Below, piece after piece: positions 1 to 14,007 of a DNA stretch of 64,000 nucleotides. The position numbers and the translations under genes were made by a program. The stretch covers positions 850,463 to 914,462 of the forward strand of contig CAADRB010000044.1 in the NCBI GenBank assembly GCA_900708905.1, written 5' to 3'. The notes beneath the pieces were generated by a model. That model had not been told where the DNA came from and did not search any database. It worked only from the letters and a program-made list of their open reading frames with translations. Origin of the DNA: Hymenolepis diminuta (lineage: Eukaryota > Platyhelminthes > Cestoda > Cyclophyllidea > Hymenolepididae). Numbering within the stretch: position 1 is the stretch's first letter; each line of letters begins with the position of its first letter.

Positions 1-3000
1 AATTTTGGAACGTGAATCGGCCATTTATTGAATATTGTACAAACCGAATGTAAAGATCAGATGAAGGAAGACTCTTTGTATCTGCGTACCTTATGGCATC
101 TTTTTGATTCCCTCCCCTTCATCACTTATTGGACTTTCTTTTAATTGGTCTGGTTTGATTCCCATAAGTAAAGTTGTAATTCCTCTGTATTGATGTATTA
201 TTAATAATATTATAAAATATTAACGTAATGAGGTAGATACAGAATGGCCAAATAAATGAAATATTTAAATCATGTGATGATTCCATCAAAACTGTCTATT
301 TGAATTATCACTTATTCATCTTTTTCGAGTTTTCTTAAAATGCTCTTAGCATAATTTAGAAAGAGTTTAATATTTTCACCTTTTTTGAGTGGACCAATCG
401 TATGTAGTTTTTGCTAGGAATGTCCAGTTACGGTATCTGGAGGAAACTTTGTTAGAGAACGCCAAGCTAGGGACCAGAATGCACAAATTCTAGCATAAAT
501 CAAATATGGTTGGTGACCCTCAACTTTGCTTAGATCTCCCGGTAATATCCAGCATATTTTCGAGGGGGATCGATTTGTCACGAAATAAATGTTGAACTAT
601 CACAATGCAAGTAGCTGCTTCATTAAAATTTAACTGCAGTGGAGTAATTTGGAGAAAATCTTTGAAAGATGTCAATGAAGTTAGTGAGATTTCGTTTTAG
701 AATGCTAAAATGAAATAAGACAAAGTAGATTTGATAAACAGTTTACGTCTACTTAAAAGGTAATAAGTTCAATTCATATTTATCGAAATCGCATTCAAAG
801 TGATGATAGGAGGATACATTTTCAAGTCTTGAGGGAATAAGTAACCAATTTATACCCAGAGAGTTTGTTGTCTAACAGTCGCCGACGTTTAATAACCTAT
901 TGATTAATTCTGGTGAAAGGTCAAACTGCGTCTCAGAGTACATTTAGAGTTCTCTTCATATCTGATCATATCTTTATTTTGTTCCTCCTATTTCTAATAG
1001 GAATTATTTACTGATTAGATATTCAAGCTAGATTTTAAAATAGAATTACAAACCGACATTTATAAGGTCTCACTATCCGTCTGCTGACTGGCGATTTAAA
1101 AAGAGGTCGTTTGGAATTACCTGGGGAAAATAAAATCATAAAAAGTTAGCCCGACACAAAATAGTTTATTCGCATGATTTTATAAATGATTTATCGATTA
1201 AAGGCGAAAGACGAAAAAGTAGCTCGGAGAGAGGAAAAAATCTCCAGCCAAAATAGCTGTTGAAATTCGCGTGCCTATAACCCCACACAGTAAATATTCA
1301 CTTTGGGAAATGGTCTTCAAACAAATACTTTTTTATATTATAGTAATACTTGCATACTTAAAATTTCATAAAATTTTTAGCAAACTGTGAAAAAATCGGG
1401 CTTTAAAACATTTTAATTTCTTTGATTCAAAATAAATGGAACCTATATCACTTTTGTTGCACTCTTGCAATTAATATGACCGTTGCATATCAGAGTAAAA
1501 CATTTTTTATTGGTTCTTAGGAGTGAATTATGTCAAATTCAAGACTATTTAGAGAAATAAAGAGAAAATTTTTTCCGAGAATATAATCTACAGAACCAAG
1601 CATTTTAATTTAATGTAAAAGAATGTCAGAGTATAAAATGTTAATTGCAAATCTCGCAGAGCCCTTCTCCAACGTACTACAGCGTGAAATCTGGGCATCT
1701 CTTTTCAAATTCGTATCATTGGCATGAGTTTTAGATAATTGAAGTGTCTCTATTGCATACAGTGACCAATTTGATTCTCTTGAAAATAAAACTCCAAAGA
1801 CTTCTCTCTAGTGATCTCTTTGCACAATTATGAAGATCGCTGACACCTTGAAATGGGTGTCAGTTTAGGATAACTAATTATGCCTTTCAAGGATCCAATA
1901 TAGTCGTAAAAGCCTGCACTGAAATAGTTAAGCTGCAGCCCTCGACATCTGTTGTAATGGATCCATCTATTTAAAAATTGTATAAGGTATACGACTTGAA
2001 TAATAGGATGCATAACTTTCAAGTTCTAGTACACTGAAGAGGGGGCTAATTGATTCTTTATGATCCTTCATTTTGACATTTTTTTCCAGCTCTAAATTAG
2101 TTCTGAGGATTGAATTTATGGAAACGTTTCTTTTCAGTTAATTGAGCAGACTTGAATTTTGAATACTTATATGAAATCATACATCTGGTAGGACAAAAAA
2201 TAAGTGATCGAATGGCCAACTACTCTCTTACACACTTTTTGCATCCGATTTTTAAGTTAACAGAACTCACTATTGCTCAAATGTCAGTAAGTGCTAATCA
2301 ATTCTACCCCTTCATACATTTGTCCTTTTAAGCGAATGTATTAAATAATAGCGTTATTATGACAGTTTTCACAATGAATATTCCAGTCACGTACCTGCCC
2401 TTTCGATCGTGTTTTAACTTAAATATTCTCAGTTATAACGTTAATAATAGCATTTTAGTATGCCTTAGATGTCTATAACCCTTCATCCCAAGCTGCTAAT
2501 TCGTCAACCCCAATCTGCCTTAAAGTAAGAAGGAAGAAAGAGAAATTGAATACATCTTATTGGGTTAGCACAGAAAAGGTCTGTGCCTTACGGAGGTGAG
2601 GGGAGGGGAGGAGGTCTGTTTATCTAAATTACGTACCTTAATTCTTATATCTGACTTGTACAGATCTTTTATCTTAGGTCTTAGAAGTGACCTTTCATGT
2701 GTTTAATGAAAATTACGCATACAATTAAATTCAAAATAATTTAATGTTTTGATAGGTACAGAGCGTTATTATTTTTCCCTGACCTGGTTAATCTTTCGAT
2801 TCTTACCAAATTCAATCATACGAAAATAACGAAAATTTACCCGCATAACGTCAAGATCATTCATTTCTGAAGTATATGAACTCTCATATTACGTTAAATT
2901 TCCATCTCTAAGCTTTTCTTGCGTAACCTAGCCTAGCATTAGGATGATATTGATATAAATATAGCAAAATCTGCTGATATTCTAATTTTTCGGCATATTC

Positions 3001-5390
3001 TTCTAAAATATTTTTCCGCTTGAACCCCTATTTGATCGAGTTTAAGTAAACATTCTAAATTTCCTAAAACGTATTATCAGCACATTTAAAACGCCAAATT
3101 TATCCCTTAACGCTATTTAAAGTAGCCCTATCTCCAAGTGAAGCAACCCTTTTATCTGACCTTATTAGACCCAGACATATCCTCATTAAAATCTAGGCAG
3201 ACAGAATGCAACAACCTTTTCCAGATTATAAGGGAATTTAGATGGATTAGTATTGCATTGAACAATGACAGAGGAAGGAGAAGGAAAGAGAGAAAATGCT
3301 ACTTTGAAATTTTGTGTAAAGGCTAAATAGAGTGCTTTTAGAGGGGCGGCATGGTTTGCCTCCTCTATGGATGAGCAGAGTTATGAGGGATTATGAAATT
3401 TACTACACATATATCCATCATTTTAGAACTTACGAGTTCAAACAAATAGTAAGAGTATTCAAAGCTCCAATCAAAGCCGATCAGTATTCAGGTCTACACA
3501 TCAGTTAAGGCGTATTGTATCTATGAGAAACGCGATTCTAGTTCCGATGCTCGTGGTCCAAAAGACTTGCAGCTTAGTCACAAGAAATTATTGTGATGAC
3601 CTCTGTAATATAAACAGTCCCAGCGTTTCCACGTGTTTATATGAGACTATGTAAGCATGAATCATGCAGTCTAAGAGGCAACCGTAGTTTATTTAGTGGG
3701 AAAAGGAGGGGGAGCAAGAAAGGGGATCGTGGAGTAGACATGGGGAGACACCATGCAGAAAGCAGCTGGCAACTGCAGCCTCATAAAACCCGTGACTGGG
3801 ATTCTGAATATTCGTCAACCCCTGGGCATGGGACTAGGATATGATGTAGTGAGGACCCCGGTCACACACCATTAAATCTAACTCGGGAGCAAAAATAAAT
3901 ATTTGTTGATTAATCGCACATACGAAAAGATAATAATCACAATGAAGTAATGAAAAAACTATGACAAAATAAATTAGTCAAGCTCAGCCCAGCATTTTTT
4001 TTCTATTTTTTTCCATACCTCCGCTTTACGTTATACTTTACGTTAATGTATATACTTACGTTAAGTTAACCATGCTTATTTTGAAAAAGGATTTTCGGCA
4101 GTCACCTTGAGTAAAAGAGTGACATCATGGGGTAAACATGGCAGGGTATGGGAATTCAATCATTTTCCTTTGTCTGTCAGACCTAGCCAGTGTATTTGGA
4201 CATTCCACTCTTTAGGAGTACATAAAAGAAGTTACTTCCGCTTTCATAGAAGAACACCACCGGCGAATAGCTAAACAACGTCTGATTTATCTCTGTGCAG
4301 ATAGAAGCAGAAGTGTGTTTTCTCAGGTAGTATTGATAATGATGCAGCTTAGGCCGTCGTAGCCCGTTAATCTCGATAAGGTATCATACTCCGCGCCGAA
4401 GAAAATATGACGATGAAAGAATAAACTGAAACTTTTCTTAGCCACATTGCGAACACGTGCATATGTAGCTTACATGAGCTTAGGCTACCTGTCAAACATT
4501 TAGGAGCCTTTCAGACACCTCAGTCAATCAAGTAAACAAAAAAGGTCTAAGAGGATTGTTCTTCACCCGAAGCATAAATGTATGCCCATTACCTCTAGAA
4601 AATTTCCCAAGCTCGTTAAGGTTAGTGTCTTTTAACATATGCGCTGTGCAGGTAAAATGTCTCTGATAAGAAACTTTTATTCTACCATTCTTTCCCTCCT
4701 AATGCTTATTATCAAACGGCTGCAAATTGATCGATCTTGTAGGTTCTGATTTGTCAAGTAACCGTTTGAAATTTGATGATCATTTGACTTTTGATAGATA
4801 AATGACCACAAAGGATTACTTTTCTGAGGTACTTCTGAGGTACATAGACCGATGCCAATGAATGAATAACTCTTTGGTTAAAATAAATTAAAAATTATTG
4901 GATGGTCATTTGTACTGTCTACTCATTCTACATAGGGGATTTTCAGATTTGCTACACTTTTCTAGAACAGTTTCGGCAGGGATTTAATAATACATTTGCT
5001 TATTAATGAAAATATATTACATTTTATACATTATGTATTAATTATTAATACTATTTCTCTTACTTACGATAATACAAAAGAATACGTTTTTAATTTTGGG
5101 AAGCTGTTATAATCTGCTCTTCTCTATAAGACACCGTAAACGACTCTTAGGTTCCTTATGACATTGCAATAGTTACAAACACGACCCGACGACGCCACAA
5201 TACAAAACTGTCCAAATCACCATAAAACACAAGACGTACGCTTTTGTATCTATAAGTCCATTTATATTATATTATGTAAATAAATTCGCTCAGATAAAAG
5301 GGAATTAAAAGAGGCCGGAATAAAAAGGTTGAAAATAAAGATTCTCATATATAGGAATTATTTTGGAAAGAATATTATTTTCTTTTATGT
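1..5390. other. AT-rich non-coding stretch
   Basis: No supportable gene. The open frames here are short and use no recognisable domain or splice pattern. A GC- and purine-richer patch lies at about 3,640-3,870 and another purine-rich patch at about 2,590-2,620; neither gives a protein that I recognise. A 14-base string at about 5,188 recurs near 33,575. Confidence 0.6.
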
Positions 5391-5394
5391 AACA

Positions 5395-5716
5395 GAAACA
5401 ACTGATGCAGAAATCTAATAAATGCCAAAGGAGAGGTGACCCAAAGGGTGCTGAGAGCAACTTCAAGATATCAAAGGGTAATACTTTATTTAAATTTTGG
5501 CTTCAGGTTTTACAATATTTCCTAATTGGGCGTTTCACGACCCGAAATTCAAATTTCATGAGTCATTCCCTAGTTTGCAATAAAAGCTTGTCAACGATGT
5601 TCAGTGCTTATTAGTAAGTTTTTAATCAAGAAAGGTCGGTTTAGTCACTTCAATTAGGTCTTCTTCCAATGGCTGAGAAAGCATAATGACCTTACGTGAT
5701 ATTCACCCGCTTACAC
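5395..5716 (+). repeat. Interspersed repeat family R1, copy a
   Basis: This stretch aligns by eye with 27,470-27,750 and partly with 26,925-27,170. Shared blocks in the same order are a start like aaacaactga, a core like gagagcaacntcaagatatc, then frame-free AT-rich sequence, then ttcagtgcttatta, a cttcaatt block and a tail like ttacrtgatatt. The copies differ by many substitutions and indels, so they are old. No coding potential is conserved between them. The family is unknown to me; it could be a non-autonomous element. Confidence 0.6.
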
Positions 5717-5719
5717 CCC

Positions 5720-8700
5720 TAATATTAGTAGAGATGACTTAGTTAAGACTTTAAGTTGGCAGAGCTTTATAAGCCATTGAAATACCTAAATTGTAATGAT
5801 ATACATGAAATCCAATACGCTAACAAATTAAAGCAATGCCATCAAGTTCAAAATACTTTGCCATTTTGTTTCGGTGAGCTATTTTTCATTCTGCAAATAA
5901 ATTTAATGCCTACTGCCCATAGAGCACATACTCATCGGTTGATTTCCCGCAGGTAACTTTGAAGTTTTTAACCAGCACTACAAAACATCACTTGTAGCTG
6001 CGGTGGTGAGTTTAAAAATGCCTCCAAAATTATGCCACTTTTTATTTATCTAAGACCTGTCGCGGTGCGGGTTTTTAAACGAAAGATTTGTTGTGCGAGA
6101 TAAGAACAATTGCATGCCCTATTCTGTGTTAATATTGTTGAAATCTTCTGTAATTAAATTTTCGCAACCAAATAACCTACTGATAAGTGTAGCCTTGTCC
6201 TTATACCGATGTTCACGTGAATATCTGATAGATTAATAATAAGTTGGTCTATGGTAGACAAAGTCGTGAAGGCTTAAGTACAAGGAAGAAAATGCACAAT
6301 GAAAACCTTGCTGTTGTTTTAGTATATTCTTTGATTTTTGAAGCAAAATATGAGTTCCGTTATTGTTTGATAATGTTGTAGGATAATTTAAACTTTATCG
6401 ACTAATAAGTACTCTTTAAAGGACAGGAAAAATCGTCATTAGTTGAAGAGATCCCAGAATTGATGACAATTAATTCTGACTTATTAGGCGTTCATTTGTA
6501 TGGGCTAATTGACATTAACTCCAGATATTGTTTCAAGACTTTCGAATGTTCAAGAATGTGTCAAATTGTCGATACATAATTGCTCGAGTATAGAGATGAA
6601 AATAGATTGTTACAGAGGCGTATGCTTAAACTTTAACCGAAAATCTCGAGTCCATTGGTTCCATAATTGAGTTTCGCGGGTTTTAAGAAGCTTCAGGATT
6701 AATTAATGAATAGGACAATTTGAAATAATAAATGCCCAGACTGAAGTCAAAAAAGCATATTTCGGTCAATATTGCTGGATTTGTGCAAGTATCTTATAGT
6801 CGAAGAATCTTCTTCAGATAGCAATCACTATTGGAAGGCGGGAATACATTTAAAGAGTTTTGGCTAATAAGCTTGGATGATCTCTCCAATGCTTTTAGGA
6901 ATGCATTTAATTTGAGTGAATTTTCACCCGATCTTACTTTCAGTGATATTTGAAATTACCAATTCTGATTATGGAGTTAATTCCTTCATTTCGTTCCTCA
7001 ACCTGAAATCCGTTTATCGAGTCTTGCACGTTACCAAAAACTCACATTTTCTTGCTTTACTCTACTGTTTGAGCCGAACTTTGGGTTAAATGTTTCAGAA
7101 CTTATGCCCGCTCTGAGTACTCTACTATTAAAAGTATTAAGTCATAGTCTCCTTCTGGATCTTGTCTTGTGGCAGTGATATTCAGGGAGCCAAGAGAGCA
7201 AAACTCAGCAAGTTTTTCCAAGCGCAGAAAGTAATTATTTAGCCATGCCTGTCGACCAAAAACGTATTCTTTTTGTTTTTATGAATTAGCCAATAGGTAT
7301 GTGAAATTAAACTTTAATAAAAATTACTGCATGTCCATACTGAGAGTTTATTGAGGATACCAGCTTTTCTTGCGTTAAATCCCGTCAAATTATTTATGCC
7401 AAGTTGTCTGCTCAAATTATTTCTAACAATTTTGATCCACTGATTCTAGCTGAAGGGAAGTTTCATACTAAACATTTAGAAAATAGAGTGATTCATTCAA
7501 TAATTCGACAAAATGGTAGTCCCTTCTTCTTTTGCTCTTTCATCTTCAAGCCATTTCTTTTGTGTATTTCCGTTCAAAAAATATGAATAAACTAGTTTTT
7601 GGACGTCTTTGATGTATTAATAGCTTACAAATACTCACTTTTGAAACTAATTTTAATGGAAAGTGGAATTTTGCAGGACATTTTTGCACTTACTCTGACC
7701 TTTTAGAACTTAATCAAAAATATATACAGGTAGCCAAGATTGTTACACTAAAACCATGTACAAATATTTGAGGGTAAGGACAGCATTAACTTGGGTGGGC
7801 TTTTATGTCTCTTACGTGTCATAAAATTTAATGAAATTACTCTATTAATCCGCACTTTTAATCTCAGAGTTCGGCAAGTCAATTTAATATTTTAGGAGGT
7901 AGTTTAGATCAACGGCATCATATTCTGACCATTTAGGGAAAAAACCGTATCAAGGAGACTACTCGGAAAGGATATATTGTTTTCAATATAATAAATGGCA
8001 AAATTTTTATATTAATGGCCAAGAGAGTGGGACGATACCAACTTACATGAATTTATTATAGCAAAGATTAGTACAGCTAACCCAAAGTGAACTCTAGTAT
8101 CAGCCAAACTCAAATTGTATATATTTTAATTATTTTATAAATTGTGTGAACACTGCATAGTAATTGTATATCTTGATGCAGCCTTTTATTTTTGCTATCC
8201 ATTCCCAATCCATGGTAATTCTCAAATCTCAACAACTCAACCTTATTTTAATTGAAGTTTTAAAATAAAAACAATTAATGTGTCGAAAATGTCAAGATAT
8301 TTGTACTATTTCAGTAGTCACTTATTTCTCTCAAGTGGGCCAACAGTGCGGAACCGACTCATCGAGATCCAGGCATGTACAATAGCAACGGTCCAAAAGT
8401 AGTGCCCTTGTACTGTCGACAGGATCACTGTTCCTTGGTTGAGACGGAGAAGAAGGACTTCAGTGTTTAATTTCTGGATGTTTTAAGTTTTGTAAGAGAC
8501 GAAAATGTTTGAAAAGCCACATGTCAGAATTTCATGAGCTTAATTTTGACCTTGAACCAATGCGAGCCCCTCAAAGTATTGTTTTAAAAAGCAACGTGTG
8601 TCTTTTGGGCTGGAAAGAGAATGAGTAATTATTTCGAATCCCACGAACCAAATTTCCCTACCCATTCCCAAGAAATTTTTCCCCTCTGCCTTGGCTATGC

Positions 8701-11700
8701 ATCTGCTTGACCTATTAAAATATTGTGTAATATCATTATTAGTAAACAAGAGAGGATATCTATGTGTAGTTTTATTAGCGTAAGCATAAAATTTAAAACC
8801 TTTTGTATCATCATTTTTCCAGACGCAAATGGGAGAAATGCAAACTGGCTGCAAAGATCTTTTATCTCAGTTCAACAATGATTATCAATAATAAGTACGT
8901 ATAATTTTATTAATCACAATCAGGAACGTGGCTTGCTACCTTCCAAACTCCGCTTTGTGATAACGTTATTTCTTCCCCTAGGCCGATTATGCATCTCTAC
9001 CCTTTCTCAATGTTTAACTGTTTCTCATTTTATAAAATGTGGAAAATATTTAAAAGTTTTAGTCTATCTAGAATAAATACTCATTTTGAAATTCTAAAAA
9101 AGTGATCATTATATTACTGTGCGATGGAGGAAGAAGTGGAGTAAAAATAAATCCATTTTCATCTTATGGCAGCATGTGATAACAATAGCAATTTTAATAT
9201 GGTTTTCATAAATGGTGGTTTGTAAAAGGCCTTTAAGAATTGGCTAAAATTTTGCTTATTATAATGAAGTTAACAGGTGTTTTATTGCTTTTATATGACA
9301 ACTTCTCATTAAATTTTGCAGTAGTTCATCGAAATAGAATTAATCTAATTTGGCCATGGATTTCTTAGATACCATTACCATACTGATACATATACGATGA
9401 TACTGAAGCAAAAATTATAAACAAAGAAAATTACGTTAAAAGATGATAAACATACTATTATAAACTACTGTTTTCAATAACAGTGAAATAAAACGTTTTC
9501 GTATTTTGATTGTGGGATGACTTCGGACCCTGCAAAACAATCAGGTATAGCAGAAAGAGATGAAACGGGGTATCTGATATGAGGCCATGATAAGGTCAGG
9601 TTGTCATTTGAATTCTGAGAGAGCTGAATTCTCTACTTTTATAAAAGACAGTATTCACTTTACAAAGTTTATAAAGCTTGATTTTCGTAACTTGATCCCT
9701 CGGTTTCTTGGCAAGTTTTTAATAGACAATTTGATGGAAATAAGTGAATGGTTATGCCACTTTACTTCAATGAATGTATAAAAGAGGCTAGCAAAGACGT
9801 TCAAAGCAGAGCAGAGATCGCGCAATATGGAAATTTATTCACACATATTGAGGAATATTTCCATATTTCAAAATCACAATTACAAATATCTATACAGTGC
9901 TTATATTGGAATAAATAAAACTTTACATTTGAGTTTTTTAAATTCTATGATTCAATTATTCTAAGAGCATAGTCTAAGTCTGTAAATCAATATAAGAAGG
10001 CCATGCATGTTTGATTTTTTAATAAGTTGAAGATAATTTTAAATAATTTTATTTAAAAAGGCAAATTCAGATCGGTACATTTGATAGCCGCAAATTAAAT
10101 AAATTATTCAGTTTGAAATCAATATCATACGACGACATGCCGGTCTCAGGGGAATTCAGCGGATGAAATATTTAATATGGGTGGACAGCGGAAATGAAGA
10201 ATGTTTCTAAAGAAAATAAATAATTGAGACCTATCTAGATGGAATTGGGGTTAAATATCATTTTTCAGGATAAAAACAAAAAGTTGGAAGTTGCAGAGCC
10301 ACAAAAGGCAGCAAAAGGACAGATAACTTCTTGGGGATAGTACTTTAATGAGCAGTAGAGAGATAGAGGGAGAATTTGTCATAAGTGCAGAGTAGATTAT
10401 TTGAGATGTACGAGATGGGAGTTTGATGAGGAGTGGCAGATTAGAAGAAACTGGCTGGATGACATTTCTGCATGAAGTGGCTGGTGATAGTTGTATAAAA
10501 GTGAGTCGAGTATTCTCGTGCTGAAACTCCGGAACTTAGACTGGAGTTAAAATCTTGTAGATGAGGAATATAAAAATTTTCCTGGATCACCGAGGTCACC
10601 AATATCTTTTCTCATTAATATAATGCCAGATTAAGTCATATGTTTTCATTTTCATGCATACATTCACTGTTCTAAGAACACAAGCGTAATCGTGTTTAAA
10701 TTTCTGCAATTTTCAAAAAATAATTTTCAAAATGTCCACTTCCACGTTTATTAACTACTGCTTTATCATTTGCTATGCAATTAATTAAAATTAATTCTAT
10801 AATTTAGTGTTAATAACAAAATCATTTTGCTTAATTTGCGAAAGTTTAAAAAGGAAGTTATCTTGAGCTTATCTTATCAAAACGTTGTTATTAGAGTTGT
10901 AATGCCGTTTGGGTGCCTACACCTAATCTTAAGGGATGCAACTGAAAATTAATAGGAAGTTAATTTTTTCCCAATTACTATTAGGAATTTGCTCTCCTCT
11001 TTTGATAAACTTTTGAAATTCAATTTCTCTATTGGATTAGACAATCGTAGAGGAATGGGAGAGGGAGAGAGAAGTGATAGTTAGAGAAACTAGGAAATTG
11101 GAGGGGTGGAATTATATGAAAGTATGAAACAAAATAAAAGTGTGCTGACGGATTTCAACCACGTTTATGAGTCACAAGCTAATGATCGTAATAATAGTGA
11201 ATGGCATAAACTGATTTGAGATTCATTTTACCTGTGGATCTCTCTTAAAAATCAGTACTTAAATTGTATCAATAGCCCATAAGAATTTCGACACCAACTT
11301 GGTCCCAATATTATTATTCATGGCAGAACAAAATGATTCACCATAATCAAGGAGAAGCATTTGAATACACTCAATTTTAAAGTTGCTGAAAATGATCAGG
11401 AGATAGCCACATAGAAGCAGGTGAAAAAAAATCAAACATTGAAACGTTCTTACTTAGTAAGAATCCCAGATTTTTCAATAATTCTGGTTTATTGCATCAT
11501 GGCCAAGCTTTAAACTTTAGTATTTAACCCCTAGATACCTGACTACTTGTTCATAATGACAGCATTCGCTGCTGATTGATTGGTGGTTTAAGGAAGAGAA
11601 ATTTCAGTAAATTTGATTGTATATACAGTTAAATCGAAGCTAGTTGGTGCTATCTTTCACCCTGAATGACAAGCAAGTTAATTAACCCATCAGTGTGGAT

Positions 11701-14005
11701 TAGTTACGGAATAATTGAAATAATCTCTTTTATCTTCATAGAATTTTCTATGTAATATTCGTTAAAGAGTGGAAGCAGAATATATGTGTCTCGTGTTATT
11801 GAGAAGATTTGGGTAAGAAAGAGGTGACAAAGATTAAAGACAGGCCTTGATGAGTTTTATACATCAGCCAAGATGGAAATGCAAATCGACTCAAAATTTG
11901 CGTAATTACTATATCAAAAGATTATACATTTAGCACATCTTGAAAAACAAAATTAATTAAGAGGCTTTCCTAAATACCATTTAGGGAATCGAGCTATACA
12001 CCAAAACTAAGTCATTAAACAGGCATAAGCGGATTAACTGAGCTATCAGTATGCTTTGCTAAAGGCAAGGAAAGGAGACTCATATTATTATCTCAGAAAC
12101 CGAAATAATTTTACTTCTATCAGTCTTACTTTTATAAAAAAATGCACTAAGATTTGATATTTAAAAGTTAATAATTTCCCGAATCACATATTTGGGGACA
12201 GAGTTCCAAGATAATACTTCCCATTTGTGCTTTATAATAAGACACAATGCATCCTTTTCCCTTTTTACGTAAATACGAATCTCTTTGTCCGTCGATAAAT
12301 GCATTCGTTACTCGTCTCTCCTCTCCTTTTTACTTTTGCTGTCACTTGTAAAAGCTTCCTCTTGATTTTTAATGAAGGAACAGATTTTCGCATACTGCAA
12401 TTATCGCTGAAACAATATAAACAAAGCGCAGAAACTAAAAATTTAAGATTTATGAGGAATTATTTATCAGCTTAAGAGCTGTCTTTTAAAGAGAAGAAAA
12501 TTAGATGGCTTTTTGAAAAGTGGTATTAATAAAGGAGATTAAGAAATGTTAAATTTAAAGAGTGTAAACGGCGATCAATTTTCTCTCTTTTCGTTTTAAT
12601 ATAGAATGAGATTTAGAATAACGTAAAATAAATTAACTAGCACACGGATAAAGACTGGCTCAGGAAAATTAAATCATGGTATAGTGGACATAAATTGAGG
12701 CAAGTCGTTCTGACTTGAAACTCTCGTATAACCTCTTCCACAACTATTAAAACACATACTTTGATTCGCTATTTCTAATAATAATTCTCTTATATTAATT
12801 CCTGAACCAATGGCGATGGACTTAACAAGGCACTAAATCCAGTTAGAAAAACCTCTTGGGGAGACCGACTTACTTGGGCTATGGGACATCTCCTTGCTAA
12901 ATAAATGAGCTGCCTTAGGGAAAGGAGGAAAAAAGTTGTCCTTCTCAAATCAGAATACCGGGATTTGAGGAGGACTCCATAGAAATATTGGTTACCAACG
13001 GGAAAATGAGGAAAGAGAAAAGTAAGAAGAATGATTTGAAATATGAATAGCAGGAAAGAAGTGTCGGGGCAGAGTGAACGAAAGTTGGTTGTAATAAAGA
13101 GGACAAGTTGCAATAAGCTGGGTCAAGTTGACTATTTTGCGTTCTATGCTGATCTGATAAAGAACTATGATCTTCATCTTACGGTAAAAACAGAGGTGAG
13201 TCATCATTTGTGTTTAACAGAAGAGTTGGGATGGAAATGGAAAATATAGCCCTAGAGACTGCCGCAGGATAACCTCGTTAGTTCACACCCGGTTCAGTGC
13301 ATTTTAACATGCCGTTTCCACACCATGGGCTCACTTCATGAGCGTTAATATTAAAATTCTCGTAATTGATTGCTCCAGCTGATTAAATCTATCCCCATAA
13401 AAATGTTCGAAATATAAAGCAAACTAATTATGCCTTTGGTGGTTGTAAAAGTATTTTTCCAAGTAAATATCCTCTCGGGAAAGACAAAATATTTTCCGTG
13501 TCAATGCAGTTGAACTCCAATGAGAATTTTAACTGCATGGATACACAAATAAAATGTTAAAAAAGAAAAGCATTACAGCCCTGCAATGAGAAGGTAAAAT
13601 TTTCGTTCCGTAAAAGAAATATCCGATTTTAAAGAAACAATATTTGAGAACTCGACAAATTAAATCTCATTCAACTTTGGAATAGGATATGATACGGGTC
13701 GGAGACAAAAAAAAAATTATAAAGAAAATATGAATTATGCCTCGGACAATTGATTTTATGTAAATTACTCGCTATTTTTATGCTTTAAAATTCAGGTGGC
13801 AACTAGATCGAAATAAACCTGAAAGTTAACTTTATGGTGTTTCTGATAGAACGCCGAAAAACATGAACCAAGATGGTAGGGTCTATTCTTTGCCTCTGGA
13901 TGATCAATTCACATTTCGCTGACCCCAAGTTGTTCCTGATATTATGACAGTTAGCACCAAATGTCAACGATCCAGTGGTGGACTGACCTTCAACCATGTA
14001 TTATA
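5720..14005. other. AT-rich non-coding stretch
   Basis: No gene is supported. Open frames at 8,540-8,854 (-) and 12,790-13,113 (-) lack homology that I can recognise, and the first starts from TTG. A GC-richer patch lies at 8,330-8,470, and a purine-rich stretch at about 10,270-10,500. Nothing else stands out. Confidence 0.5.
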
Positions 14006-14007
14006 TA

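Noticed and set aside
8540..8854. 104-codon open frame on the - strand
   Set aside because: It begins with TTG, has no recognisable motif or splice context, and frames of this size are expected by chance in 64 kb.
12790..13249. Overlapping open frames on both strands
   Set aside because: Three frames overlap in one patch; none has family features, and the - strand frame is a hydrophobic low-information peptide.
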